DNA of 35,171 nucleotides, taken from the NCBI GenBank assembly GCA_026419775.2, contig JAOPGA020001087.1, forward strand, positions 1 to 35,171, in the 5' to 3' direction. The position numbers were made by a program, and so were the translations under genes. Shown here in pieces: positions 16,924 to 26,925 of this stretch; within the stretch, counting starts at the first letter, position 1, and every line of letters starts with the position of its first letter. The stretch comes from Acrasis kona. Its lineage: Eukaryota > Heterolobosea > Eutetramitea > Acrasida > Acrasidae. Below the pieces are notes generated by a model that saw nothing but the letters and a program-made list of their open reading frames with translations, was not told where the DNA came from and made no database searches.

Positions 16924-19785
16924 ATGAGCGGTATCTTGAAGTTTGTAGTGGTGCAAAAAAGCAGTGAAGAGGATAAGAATCCTGCTGAGCGTCTACATAG
17001 TTATAGTATCCAATCAAACGGATGGTCATCATCAAGGTATGCCAGAATTTATTAGGTAACAACTCAATACAATAGATTTGCTGACGCCCCACATACACTC
17101 ACATTCCAATTCGAAGGCGATGTTAGGATCAGAAAAATTAAGTTTTTATCTCATCAGTACAAGATCACAAAAAAAATCGAGATATTCATTGGACAGCTAG
17201 ATCAACCTGCTGACCAATATCAAAGCGAAGTAAAGTATAGCAAATGCGACTTTAAACGAATTGGCTTTTTATCGTTGGACTCAAACGAAAATAGCGAACA
17301 TAGAGCGCGTGAACTTAAAAGAGTAAAGTTGGATGTAACATGCTGCTTTGTAAAGTTGGTTTTGCAAGCAAACCATGTCAATGCCAAAAATGTTTATAAC
17401 CAAGTCGGTCTCGTTGGGGTTCAATTCATAGGGGAAATAGTTACCGCTTTCCCAACGAAAGCTCTTGGTAAATTACTTATAGAGCACAAACAACTCGTTG
17501 AAATAGAAGACATGACATATTCACGGTCGAATGAAGATGGGGTCGAATTTGAATTTGACGAAAAAACACAGCAAGACATTCAAATACTTACATTTAAAAA
17601 AACACAAGCTGCACAACAAGAGGACTACGTCAAAGCCGCAGAATACAAGCAGAAAATTGACCACATCAAGAAAGTGGCAGCACAGTTAAACGAGTTAGAG
17701 CGCCAAAAGCACGCAGCAGTACTCAAGGAAGACTTCGATAGAGCCGCAAGAATAAAAAAAAAAATCGAAGAGTTGAAAAATTCGAATGATCCTCCATCTC
17801 CAACCAATGATTCCGAATCAAAATCATTTAGAAGGCGCTCGGCAAGGGACACATCATCACCCGACGACAGTAGATCCAATTCACCCCCAATAAGAAGAAA
17901 CACAAGGGAACAAAAAAGGTCAATGCCCTCCTCCGATAACTACGACGACATACCCATAAAAAAAAATCATTCCCAACCATCAGCCGATCAAGATGAAGAA
18001 GATTATGACGAGAAACCGATCAAGTCAGCAAAAAGACAATCAGAGCGTCAACATCGCATTCCACCCGACGACGAAGAAGAACAACATCAACAACAAGCAA
18101 TACCGTCGCGAAACAATAATCATCAAAAAAATCAACATTACCAACAAGAAGAAGAACAAGAAGAAGAGGAACAAGAAGAGCAACAAGTCGTTCCCACCAA
18201 ACAAACCAAAAAAAAACAATCAACACCAGTCACATTGTCATCCCATGACGAGAGACCAATCAAAAGACAACAAACAAGTTACGACGATAGGCCAGTCAAG
18301 AGCGTGAATCCAGATTACAACAACGACCAGGACGATTCTCACATTTCCGACGCCAATCAAAAATCAAAAAAATCAAAAAAGAATTTTAATCAAGACGAAA
18401 AACTTTTAAACGAACAATACAGCGCCGAACCCTCCTCATTACCACCGATCGACGCTTTACCAGAGTGGCAACAAAAAATCATTTTGGACATTAAGAAGAA
18501 TTTGAACGAAGAGACGGATATACAACCAGAAGAGTTGGCAAAAACAGAAGACAACTCTTATATATCATCCGCACTAGGCGAATCCATCGCACAGTACCTC
18601 TGCGATCCAAACATACGTCTCTTTAGAGAAGTAAGCGTGAGGGCGCTCTACGAAAACATGGATTCGATACCAATCAACAAAACATTATTAATGAAGGGCA
18701 CTTGTAAGTATTTGAGTAGACATGGACTCAAAGATCGCATCAATTCGGTCTTTTTTGGTAGCATCGTGCTCTTTAATCAGTTAATAATCAAATGTAACAG
18801 CGGAGTGAAGAGAAAAGAGATTTATCATTTTGTAGAACCTGTTTTAAATCTCTTATTCGAAAAGATTAAAGACTCTAATGCGAAAATTAGAGACGTGACC
18901 ATAGAATCATTGGTACAGGCTGCCAATAGTAAAGTAATTGGTCAGTCCGTGATTCTACAAATGTGCATAAAGGTGATTCCTTCGGATAAGGAAGATAAAA
19001 AGGGTGCGACCAATGCGAAGGCCTTGTTGGGTCGCTTGATGCTATTAAATAGGTTGATTAATAATTATCAGTTCGAAGGTGGTATTAAACCAGAAGATGT
19101 GATGAAGTTATGTAAAATTTCGTTGGAGAATTCGGATGATAGGGTTAGAAAAGCAGCAGTCGGTTTGGTTGATGTGGTGTATAGGATTGTAAATGATCAT
19201 GATTTGATCAGAAAGTATTGTTCTCATTTAGAAAAGAGCAATAAAATTATTTATGAAGATATAGAGAGGAATATCGTAACTGCAGATGCAGAGTTGGCTC
19301 AGAATGAAGAGTTGTATCATTTGGATGGTCGAGTAGAAGGGGCGGCAGTGGATAATGGTAATGGAGAGGTTCAGGAAGAAGAGGGATTCTTGTGTGAGTA
19401 CTGTGGAGGTGGTCCCTTCCAAGAAGATAAGGATTTGGACATTCATTTGGTAAATGACTGTCCGTGTTTGGCTCAATGTCCTCTTTGTGATCAAATACTA
19501 CCTATTAGCGATATGAATAGTCACATGATTAGCGAGGAGTGCGTAAATGCTAATAAGGGCAAAATATGTCCTACATGTGAATTGTGCGTTCATGTTGATG
19601 TTTATGATGATCATGTGAAGAGTGCAAAATGTAAGCCAAGACAGCCGGCTGAGTTGGCAAATCGATGTCCGGTTTGTAATCAAGATACTGAACCAGATGA
19701 AGAAGGATTGCTGAAACACATTTTAACGCCACCTGGGTGTCCAAACAAATCAAAAAGCAGAAGAAACCTACAAGACGTTCAGTAA
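16924..19785 (+). CDS. CEP104: CEP104 homologue, ciliary-tip protein
   Basis: Exon 1 16924-17036 and exon 2 17076-19785 with a 39-bp intron give 940 residues, close to human CEP104. Residues 1-150 form the N-terminal jelly-roll domain (SNGWSSSRFADAPHTLTFQF, RIRKIKFLSHQYKITKKIEIFI). About 200-275 is a coiled coil with UVR-like paired segments (EDYVKAAEYKQKIDHIKK, EDFDRAARIKKKIEEL). About 275-500 is disordered, with four copies of a DD/E-x-P-I/V-K motif. About 500-790 is the tubulin-binding TOG domain (LPEWQQKIILDIKKNL onward). About 806-930 is a cysteine/histidine zinc-finger array (CEYCGGG, CPLCDQ, CPTCEL, CPVCNQ). CEP104 caps axonemal microtubule plus ends, so the organism should build cilia or retain the genes. 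Confidence 0.95.
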
Positions 19786-19825
19786 ATAATAATAAAAAAA
19801 CAATTTAATTCCATTCCAATACCTA

Positions 19826-20166
19826 TCAGACTTCTTTGATGTGTTTGATTTTGTACAAAGATGAGTTCACAATCAAGTTCCGGAACATTCTATTCAAGAA
19901 GCTTCTAGTTGGAACTAAATTCCTTGACTGGAAGGAATCATTCTGATTGATATCGCGGGCCCTTCTTGTCAAAACCTGTCCCTCACATGGAATAAAAATG
20001 GTTACTCCAGTTTTTGGAGATAAATTAGTATTCCATCCCAGTTTTTTATATTTTGATGTTGACGGCGTTGTCCGAAAAGCATCAAACTAAGAAAAGCAGA
20101 ACATAATTGAACCAATCATCTGTCTCATACGTGGTCTATATCACCTTTGCAAGAAATATATCCCAT
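19826..20166 (-). CDS. Hidden two-exon gene, 98 residues, unassigned
   Basis: Exon 1 20166-20131 (MGYISCKGDIDH) and exon 2 20086-19826 join across a 44-bp intron (GTATGA to TTTTCTTAG) in phase 0. Exon 2 is open for 86 codons but lacks its own start, so it is absent from an ATG-to-stop scan. Recognisable stretches are SKYKKLGWNTNLSPKTGV, an IFIPCEGQ strand and a basic tail (LNRMFRNLIVN, YKIKHIKEV). No family is recognised. It converges with CEP104 (40 bp between stops) and diverges from the secreted glycoprotein-like gene. Confidence 0.6.
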
Positions 20167-20301
20167 TTTCTGAGAATTGAATGTTCATACAAGGATCACT
20201 ACGGAGCTCCGAGTTATCCAGATGTAACGTCGTCAACGTCATCGGGAAGAGCTTAAAAGGCCACTTCGAAATCATCTTTGAACATAAAACACAAAAACAA
20301 C

Positions 20302-21342
20302 ATGAACAAGACACTATTTGCTCTATGCTTAATAATTGCAACATGTGCATGCACCATCATGGACGTCACAAGAGCAAGGCTTGAGAGAAACGTAGGTGAG
20401 ACTCTTTACACCTTTGAATCCCCATACGTCATCGACGGTCCTCTTGTGGATAGGCACATGGTCAATGGTGTCCAGGATGCCAGATTCGTGCACACTTACA
20501 TTGCAAGAAACAAATACACCGTACATCAATTTACCATCAACGACAACCAAGGAATCGCCAATACCCATGCTTGGATCCCATCCTGCCACGAGTACAAGGA
20601 CCACTACGTGCACACTGCCTTAGTCGGTCCACTTACTGATTCAAGATTCCAAATCCCATCACGTTTGTTCAAGAGACAAAACAACATTGACTGGGAGCTT
20701 CCAGAAGGATACGGTGCAGTTTTTGGCTTGCACCCACCAGTCGAGAGAGGTCAAAAGAGATATACTTTGAACATTACAAGGCCACTTGGAACATACCCAG
20801 ACAGATGGTACATCCCTTACAACTCCGGTAACCAAGACCCAGATTGCCAAGCATTCCAAAGATACACAAACGACACCAGTACTGGTGTGCTAGGATGTGG
20901 TTACCCATCAGAGAGATGCCCTGGATCTCCGTACCCATACAACTACACTGCAAACTTCTGCCCACATTACAAAGTTGGTAACTTCTGTGGTGACAAGCCA
21001 TGGAGATGGATTAATGAGCGTAACTTGTCTGCTGGTAAGTACTACTTTGTGTACTGGGAAGAGAAGGGTAGAGCAATAGATTTTTCCGCATACAGTGGAT
21101 ATGACACTACAGCTGTGATGGGCAAATTAGATACTCTTGCTTGCAGACACCTGTCACCTCAAGGTCTACCAGATTCATGCGCTTGTGGAAAGAGAGGGGC
21201 TGGTGTTCTTCCTCCAGGATGCATACCATTATATCCAGCAGCTGTCCAAAGAGTCTTTTTGATGTATGAACTATTGAATGGAGGATCCACCCTACACACC
21301 AACTGTCGCTGGGTGAATAACAATCCTACAGTTCCTGTATAA
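20302..21342 (+). CDS. Secreted cysteine-rich glycoprotein-like protein, probably highly expressed
   Basis: Intronless, 346 residues. MNKTLFALCLIIATCAC is a signal peptide; the ATG at 20278 would place eight polar residues before it, so 20302 is preferred. The mature part is rich in Tyr, Pro, Gly and Cys (SERCPGSPYPYNYTANFCPHY, CGKRGAGVLPPGC) with at least four N-glycosylation sequons (NIT, NDT, NYT, NLS). There is no C-terminal membrane anchor. Codons end in C far more often than in the neighbours (AAC, TAC, ATC, CAC, with CCA and AGA for Pro and Arg), a sign of strong expression in AT-rich genomes. A surface, cyst-wall or secreted role is inferred; no family is recognised. Confidence 0.75.
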   Translation: MNKTLFALCLIIATCACTIMDVTRARLERNVGETLYTFESPYVIDGPLVDRHMVNGVQDARFVHTYIARNKYTVHQFTINDNQGIANTHAWIPSCHEYKDHYVHTALVGPLTDSRFQIPSRLFKRQNNIDWELPEGYGAVFGLHPPVERGQKRYTLNITRPLGTYPDRWYIPYNSGNQDPDCQAFQRYTNDTSTGVLGCGYPSERCPGSPYPYNYTANFCPHYKVGNFCGDKPWRWINERNLSAGKYYFVYWEEKGRAIDFSAYSGYDTTAVMGKLDTLACRHLSPQGLPDSCACGKRGAGVLPPGCIPLYPAAVQRVFLMYELLNGGSTLHTNCRWVNNNPTVPV

Positions 21343-21466
21343 ATAATTGTAATTCTAAATATTTTTTTGTTTTTAACTTATATAATCTGGTGACATGTTG
21401 TAAAACATACTGATATTAATTAATGTATATGTCTAGGGTGATAAAATCTTGTGTGAATTTATTTTC

Positions 21467-21482
21467 TTTGAAACACACAAGT
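21467..21482. repeat. Left copy of a 16-bp target-site duplication
   Basis: tttgaaacacacaagt occurs here and again, exactly, at 22450-22465, flanking the LINE fragment. Confidence 0.9.
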
Positions 21483-22449
21483 AAGCTTTAAGGCGCTCTA
21501 GAGACGGTCAAAATGTCACTGTTATGACTGACTGCCTCTCCGGTATTGAAGCAGTTCATAGCTTCTCAAAGCTGACTTCTATAGAAGAAAAGCTTCGTGT
21601 ATGTGACAATCAGCTTCTCTCTGCTATTGTTACAGAGAAGAATCGTTTTGCTAGCTGCGAGTTCTTTTATGTCCAGGCCCACGCCAACATTCCTGGAAAT
21701 GAAGCAGCGGATAAATTTGCAAAACTGGGACTAAATAACTTCTACATCAATGACATTAGTCTTCCATCGTCACTTCTCTTTGACATTGTTTGTAGAGGTG
21801 AAGTTCCACACTCCTCTGTCCGTAGTGCAGTCTCCGACTACCTTCTGTCCACCATCTCCAACTCCTCTGACTACGAATTTCCAATCAACTCTGCACACTT
21901 TCTAAAATGCAGTATTGGGACAACAACAACCAAATTAGCAACACCAAATCCCTGAGGTGTTGTTTGCAACATGAGGACCAATCTCATGTTCTTTTAGATT
22001 GTCGCAAAAATTTGCCATACACTTATGATGCAATGCGATCAATCAATGACCTGATTTGAAGCAACATGCTGCCAGGATCACTCATAAAGGGCTCATTTAA
22101 ACTCTGGGGTCTTCCATTCACACTATACCAAAGTGGTTTTGATTTTGACGAACATCCTACAACTGACAAACGCAAAGCTACTATTTATGCTAGTTTACTT
22201 GGTTACACTAGTATGGATGTAGTTAAGCGCTTTTCAAACAAGATACCAGTCAAAAAGCCACTCCAAGTATTGAGGAAGATATCAACAATCTTGATGGAAA
22301 CCTCTTACTCCATCTGGCACACGCGCTGCGCAACCCATGCTATCAAATCCGCCAAGCTAGGCGGACCTTCAGCTTTATAGTGTCATTTATACACATGTAA
22401 ATAATTTCTAATAAAGCTTGTCGCAGAACGCGATTTATAAAAAAAAAAA
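21483..22449 (+). mobile_element. 5'-truncated LINE (non-LTR retrotransposon) with RNase H domain
   Basis: The 967-bp insert is bounded by identical 16-bp target-site duplications and ends in AATAAA plus a poly(A) run (22439-22449), the structure left by target-primed reverse transcription. Its frame is already open at the left boundary (RDGQNVTVMTDCLSG). It encodes the end of an RNase H domain (TDCLSGIEAV, then VQAHANIPGNEAADKFAKLG with the catalytic His and Asp), then, after a frame change near 21900-21955, a C-C-H-C-type segment (CCLQHEDQSHVLLDC), and finally 104 codons (22066-22380) of C-terminal tail, broken by stops. No reverse transcriptase remains. It is a dead copy. Its exact flanking duplication suggests a fairly recent insertion. 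Confidence 0.92.
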
Positions 22450-22465
22450 TTTGAAACACACAAGT
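22450..22465. repeat. Right copy of the 16-bp target-site duplication
   Basis: Exact copy of 21467-21482, directly after the poly(A) tail. Confidence 0.9.
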
Positions 22466-22938
22466 GTTGTATTTCGGTCCCACCCACCGCCCCTTGCTAT
22501 GTTTAAGCACTTCCGTAAATACAAGATTTCAAAAACGGGGCTGCCAAATGTTCTTATTCACGGTCATCAGGCTTCAACCTTGGTTGGTTGTAAGTAGAAT
22601 ACATTCACAAAAAAGCATAGATAATCACAACAACAAGAATTAAATCTACCATTATTATTTATTGAGTTGACATCAGGATTCTAAAATTATAATAAGTTAT
22701 TTTTAGATATGGTAGTAAAATTTTCTTCGCAAAATTTTACGTACGTATTTCCAAACCAATCAAACACAATTTACCCGACAATAAATAGAGATTCTTCCGG
22801 TTTTCACAAGTTTGAATTTATTTTTCTTGATACACACATCACCACTTGTGTAGTTATCTGCGGCCCACCCGCCCGCCCTTTGATTTTGATTATGGTGAGT
22901 CTCTGTAGGTTGAATGATTTTGGAAGTAAGACGATGTC
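22466..22938. other. Gap without a convincing gene
   Basis: The frame 22709-22942 (77 codons, MVVKFSSQNFTYVF at its start) is the only long one. It slightly recalls the start of PRELI/MSF1 proteins but then becomes low in information. C-rich patches at 22480-22495 and 22860-22880 (cccaccc...gcccc) resemble each other in the same orientation and may be pieces of one repeat. Confidence 0.3.
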
Positions 22939-23170
22939 TTGACTGGCGGCAGAATGCCTAGAGGGAAATAGAACTAGCTGACGGCGGAAGGCCTGCTAGT
23001 GGAATGGTTGATTGATACCTGGCTGACGGCGTGAGGCCTGCCAGAGGAGGTAAGACTAGCTGACGGCGTGAGGCCTGCTAGTAGTATAGATTTGTATACC
23101 TGGCTGACGGCGTGAGGCCTGCCAAGGTGGATGGTTGTGTATCCCTGGTTGACGGAGTGAGACCTGCTAG
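22939..23170. repeat. Array of six GC-rich hairpin units
   Basis: Six related 26-bp units start at about 22939, 22974, 23019, 23056, 23100 and 23145 (spacing 35, 45, 37, 44, 45 bp). The core is ctgacggcgtgaggcctgc. Units 2 and 4 are closed by ctagc/gctag and unit 3 by ctggc/gccag, so both sides of the outer stem change together. Unit 5 loses one terminal pair (ctggc/gccaa). Unit 6 reads ctggt/gctag, and unit 1 is the most diverged. An inner ggc/gcc pairing surrounds a 5-base loop. The spacers are A/T-rich. There is no coding frame across the array. The compensatory stem changes indicate that folding, as RNA or as cruciform DNA, has been maintained. Confidence 0.85.
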
Positions 23171-23965
23171 GAGAGATACATCTAATATTATAACTATCGA
23201 GAATTTATTACATTTAGATGTGGTGATGTGCAATCAGAACAATAAACGCCGTTTTTGAAGTTGTGTATTGATTATAATACCAATATGTTTACAATTTAAT
23301 AATTTAATAAAGCACATATTTTATTAATTACTTTGAATAATCATTAACGACTTGTTTCACTTTGTCCGTAAGGATGTTATACAAGGTGGTCTAGCCTGTT
23401 CTTACAAATTTACAAGAACCTTGATTTGTTTGCTGATAGTATCAACTTCTTTTCTTAGGCTCCTTATTTTGGTTTCTTAAGCGTTGATCTCAATTTTTAA
23501 GTCCTGGTAGCTCTATCAACCTCTTTTTATTCCTACAATTTGTTTCAGTGTCAAGTAATTGTCAACTTACTAATGTCTTCGTCGCAACTAGTCATAATGC
23601 ATTATGTTACTGTACTGGCTCAGCATTTCGCAAAAGAACATGAAAGATGGTTGACAGTTATTATAATTTATAAAACCCTAAATTATAAAAGGTAATGGCT
23701 ATCCAAATATTTAAATTTATTTAAATTATATTAAATTTAAATTATATTTATAATTATTATTTCACTTTTAAAATTCAAAAATAAGCACTAACTTATTATA
23801 CTTTAATAATACCCAAAGGTATATTAAAACTCTTTTATTTTATTAACATTATATAAACTTGTAATCAAAATAAACAATGTTATTATATAACAAAATAATA
23901 AAAATATATAAAAAACAACAAGTTATTATCACAATAGTCTGTAAGAGAAAAGAAGCAGTTATAAT
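23171..23965. other. AT-rich gap with a decayed coiled-coil trace
   Basis: The minus strand between about 23395 and 23510 reads as a heptad-like frame (IRSLRKEVDTISKQIKVLVNL) with an internal stop, probably the relic of a mobile-element or host protein. From 23690 to 23930 the DNA is almost pure A/T with self-complementary ttaaatttaa-type tracts. No intact gene is seen. Confidence 0.45.
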
Positions 23966-24137
23966 ATGAGCAGGTAACTTTCCCTGGCCTCTGAAAGCAA
24001 TTTTATGTTATTTTAGTGAAAGGCCTCAAGATATGTCCTCAGTTTTAGTTTTTCTGATTTCTGGACTGACTGTTTGTATGTTCTGTTGGTATCTCTCTTG
24101 TACATGTGTACTTTCTTTGTGTTTAAATTTTTATTGA
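23966..24137 (+). CDS. Candidate small two-exon membrane peptide, 42 residues
   Basis: An 8-base first exon (23966-23973, ATGAGCAG) joins exon 2 (24017-24137) across a 43-bp intron with perfect ends (GTAACT to TTTTAG). The peptide is MSSERPQDMSS followed by a hydrophobic Cys-rich stretch (VLVFLISGLTVCMFCWYLS) and ends in LNFY at TGA. It could be a single-pass membrane peptide. It lies in repeat-derived DNA, and the first exon is very short, so chance is a real possibility. Confidence 0.3.
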
Positions 24138-24255
24138 AGATCTTCCACACATTTATTTGGCTCTGGGATGACCGAAATTGACCTTAGAAAACACATTAAA
24201 ATACGCTGGGGCATGGGTGCCCAAGTGACTTTTCAACATCTTTTTTTCAATTTTT

Positions 24256-24540
24256 TTAGTTTATATCAATTTTTGCTTTGGCCTGTATCTTTTGAAATAC
24301 TGCTCTTGGTGGCTTGTTTAGTGTTTTTAGTACAAACATACATAATTTATCATTGATAATAATACAGTCTGCTTTGGATCCATTCATTTGAATTATTTTC
24401 TTGTTTCTTTGGATTGTTGAGGCGCTTTTTATTGTGTTGAAATCTAAGTCCGAGACTCCTGCGCTGAAATACATGCGCTTTCTTATAGCTGTTAACTCTT
24501 CACTTTTCTCCACAAACATAAAAAAACCATGTCCATACAT
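24256..24540 (-). CDS. Unassigned ORF beside the hAT remnant
   Basis: The frame reads MYGHGFFMFVEKSEEL to KAKIDIN (94 residues) from ATG 24540. Composition is protein-like (RNKKIIQMNGSKADCIIIND) but no family is recognised. Its 5' end overlaps the start of the transposase frame on the other strand by 12 bp. It may be a decayed gene or part of the transposon. Confidence 0.3.
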   Translation of the reverse strand: MYGHGFFMFVEKSEELTAIRKRMYFSAGVSDLDFNTIKSASTIQRNKKIIQMNGSKADCIIINDKLCMFVLKTLNKPPRAVFQKIQAKAKIDIN

Positions 24541-25132
24541 TCTACTAGAGGGATTCAATTGAATTTTTCTTCGTTATCCCAATCAGATGANGAAGTTGAT
24601 AATGAAAGAGAAATAAATCCAATACAACCAGATGTACAACAACAAATTGTAGCAATACAATCACAGACACGTTATCGGAAATCCAATCCAAAGGCAGAAG
24701 GTAAAGGGAGCTGGTTATGGAAGTACTTTAATAAAGGGGTTGAGGTTCATAATGGAAATGAATACAAAGTAATCAAATGCACATTATGTGTTGGACCTCA
24801 TGCGACAAAATACAACCAACAAACCCAGAAGAACTCAACAGGAAATTTAATATCACATTTGAAGAGCAGCCATGCAGAGAAAGTGGCACATCATTTAGTT
24901 CAGAAACAAGGTGCTTTAGAAATTCCCCTAAAGATGCGCTTCTAAAGTTTATTATTTGTACAAACCAAGCATTCAACGTTGTTGAAAATCAGCATTTTTG
25001 TGCATTTGTAAAATCGATTGGTGGTGAGCTTCCAATAAAGTCTGAAAACACTATAAGGGACAATGTTTACTTGGTACATTCAAATGCTAAAGCAAAATTG
25101 TCTGAAAAACTCTTAGATTTTTTTGAAAACAG

Positions 25133-25645
25133 GGGGAAGTATCAGGAATCAGGATCAGCACCCTCCTACCCTCAGTTCCACTTTTAACACATCAGACCCC
25201 TTACCCCTCCCATAGGTTATTATCAGGATAAAATACCCTCTTTCAATAAAAAGAAGATTGTAATGCGGTAGTTAAAAATAAATCTTTTTATTGGCATTGT
25301 TATGACATTGAGTGTTTGTTAATAAATCAAAGTTGAACTAAAAATTGATTTTAATGTGCTGCAGTTTAACGGTAATAAAACGCTTGTAATGTGCTATATT
25401 TATTTTCATGAGTTGATTTAAATGCGACGTAATAATAGTTATTAAATATTTACAGAAGTCCCAAAGCGAGTCAATTTGCCGGAGGCAGATTGGCGAAGCC
25501 AAAATTTTTTTTCAAATATCAGTCCTCCCTGACCCTGATTTATCGTTTGGATCAGGTCAGCATTTTGACCCTGTTTGAAGGAAAAACCTGATTCCTGATT
25601 CTTCACAGGAATAAGCCTGATAGTTTATATTAGGTTGTTTGAAGG
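25133..25645. other. Non-transposase sequence inside the hAT gene
   Basis: The hAT frame is lost at about 25133 and resumes near 25650. The intervening sequence has no coding frame, is A/T-rich and starts and ends with the short inverted pair caggaatcagg (25143-25153) and cctgattcctg (25588-25598). No flanking target duplication is visible, so a nested insertion is possible but unproven. Confidence 0.4.
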
Positions 25646-25690
25646 AATTAAACTGCCATTACAAGCTGTTTGCAATAACTGGGGACAATG

Positions 25691-25880
25691 CTTCTAATAA
25701 TGTTACCCTTACAAACTGACTTGAGAAGGAATTTGCAACTTTTAGTGAAGAAAGATATATTTGTTGTCTTGGTCATGTTGTCAACCTTCTAATAATGTTA
25801 CCCTCACAAACTGACTTGAGAAGGAATTTGCAACTTTTAGTGAAGAAAGATATATTTGTTGTCTTGGTCATGTTGTCAAC
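25691..25880. repeat. 95-bp tandem duplication in the hAT catalytic region
   Basis: 25691-25785 and 25786-25880 are the same sequence except for one base (ccctt against ccctc). The duplication repeats the TFSEERYICCLGHVVN coding stretch and, not being a multiple of three, breaks the frame. Confidence 0.93.
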
Positions 25881-26925
25881 CTTGTTGTTCAAACTATTTT
25901 GAAAAGTTTGAAAGCAGGGACAAAGAAAGATGCAAAAACGCTTTTTAAGGACAATGAGCTTTTGGATATTCACGATACATTGTCCCCAATAATGAAAATT
26001 AGAGTATTGTCACTGTACATAAATGGATCTAGTCAGCGAATTGATTTCTGGAAGTATCTTTGTAACTCCACTCAAGTCCCCCAAAAGCAAATACAGTATG
26101 ATGTGACCAATAGGTAGAATTCAACGTTTGACATTGATTAATGTAGCAGTTGAGTACCAACAACAATGCAATTTATTCATTGAGAACTTTCCTGGTCGAC
26201 TTTATGGATTAGAGCTTAGTATTGCAGAATGGGTCCATTTGAAGAATGTTTGCACTGTGCTTAAACACTTTAATGATGTCAGAGAGCAATTGTCAAACAA
26301 AAGCCCACAACTTTCATTTACCTTGTCGCTTTATTATAACATCCAAGATTGAGTAGACATGGATGACATTATTGTTGCAGCGGTTGCAGAAGGTCTAGTG
26401 CATTTTAACAAGTACTATACAATGGTGGATGGAAATGACACGTATTTTATAGCTTGCATCCTTGACCCTCGGTTTAAAACAACATTCCTGTACAATCATT
26501 TGGAGCATGATGTTGCGGATAACATTTGCAGTGTAATGAGGAGTAAATTAAAAGAACAATATCCTGCGCCACCACAAACACAAACACAGCCTACGGGAAA
26601 TAGCATACTTTCAAGAATAACCAGAGTAACAAACAACATTCGTAAATCGGACATTGATGTATACTTTGATACTCCAATGATAGAGTTGGATGAATCAAGC
26701 CTAAAAACCTTTGATTTTATGGTGGAGAGATTATCAACGTGACTTTCCACTTTTGGCACGCGCAGCACAAGACTACCTTGCTATCCCATTGTCGTCAATA
26801 GATGCTGAGAGGCTATTTAGTAAAAGTTCAGATGTCATTAGCTCAAAAAGATATTCACTTGTGTTAAAAAACAAATCAAAGTCCACAAGTGAAGAAGAAA
26901 TCCGTCAAGAAAGAACTCAAACCCT

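Larger units (their letters stand above)
24529..26925 (+). mobile_element. Decayed hAT-family transposase
   Basis: Pieces in changing frames follow hAT order. 24529-24945 encodes a BED zinc finger (SWLWKYF, CTLC, then H-x4-H in ISHLKSSH). A frame change near 24920 continues into 24920-25130. The catalytic core starts at ITGDNASNN (about 25670-25710) and continues CLGHVVNL. 25899-26352 holds a segment in which a DVTNRW-type tryptophan codon has become TAG. 26359-26742 contains ILDPRFK. 26750-26860 is the dimerisation domain (YLAIPLSSIDAERLFSKSSDV). In-frame stops, frameshifts, a 95-bp duplication and about 500 bp of non-homologous sequence in the middle show it is inactive. Terminal inverted repeats were not identified. 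Base 24592 is N. Confidence 0.88.

Noticed and set aside
17993-18307. Lys/Asn-rich frame inside CEP104
   Set aside because: Shadow of the low-complexity linker in another frame.
20329-21001. Several frames opposite or alternate to the secreted glycoprotein-like gene
   Set aside because: The main frame has a signal peptide, cysteine pattern and codon bias; the others are shadows produced by that bias.
22709-22942. MVVKFSSQNFTYVF frame as a PRELI/MSF1 protein
   Set aside because: Only the first dozen residues resemble the family, and the rest runs into repeat-like C-rich sequence.
22939-23170. CRISPR array
   Set aside because: The genome is eukaryotic, spacers are partly related, and the repeats vary in their stems; it is a hairpin satellite, not CRISPR.
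25143-25598. caggaatcagg/cctgattcctg as terminal repeats of a nested MIT-type element
   Set aside because: Only 11 bp pair, and the flanks (ggaagtat, attcttca) show no target-site duplication.
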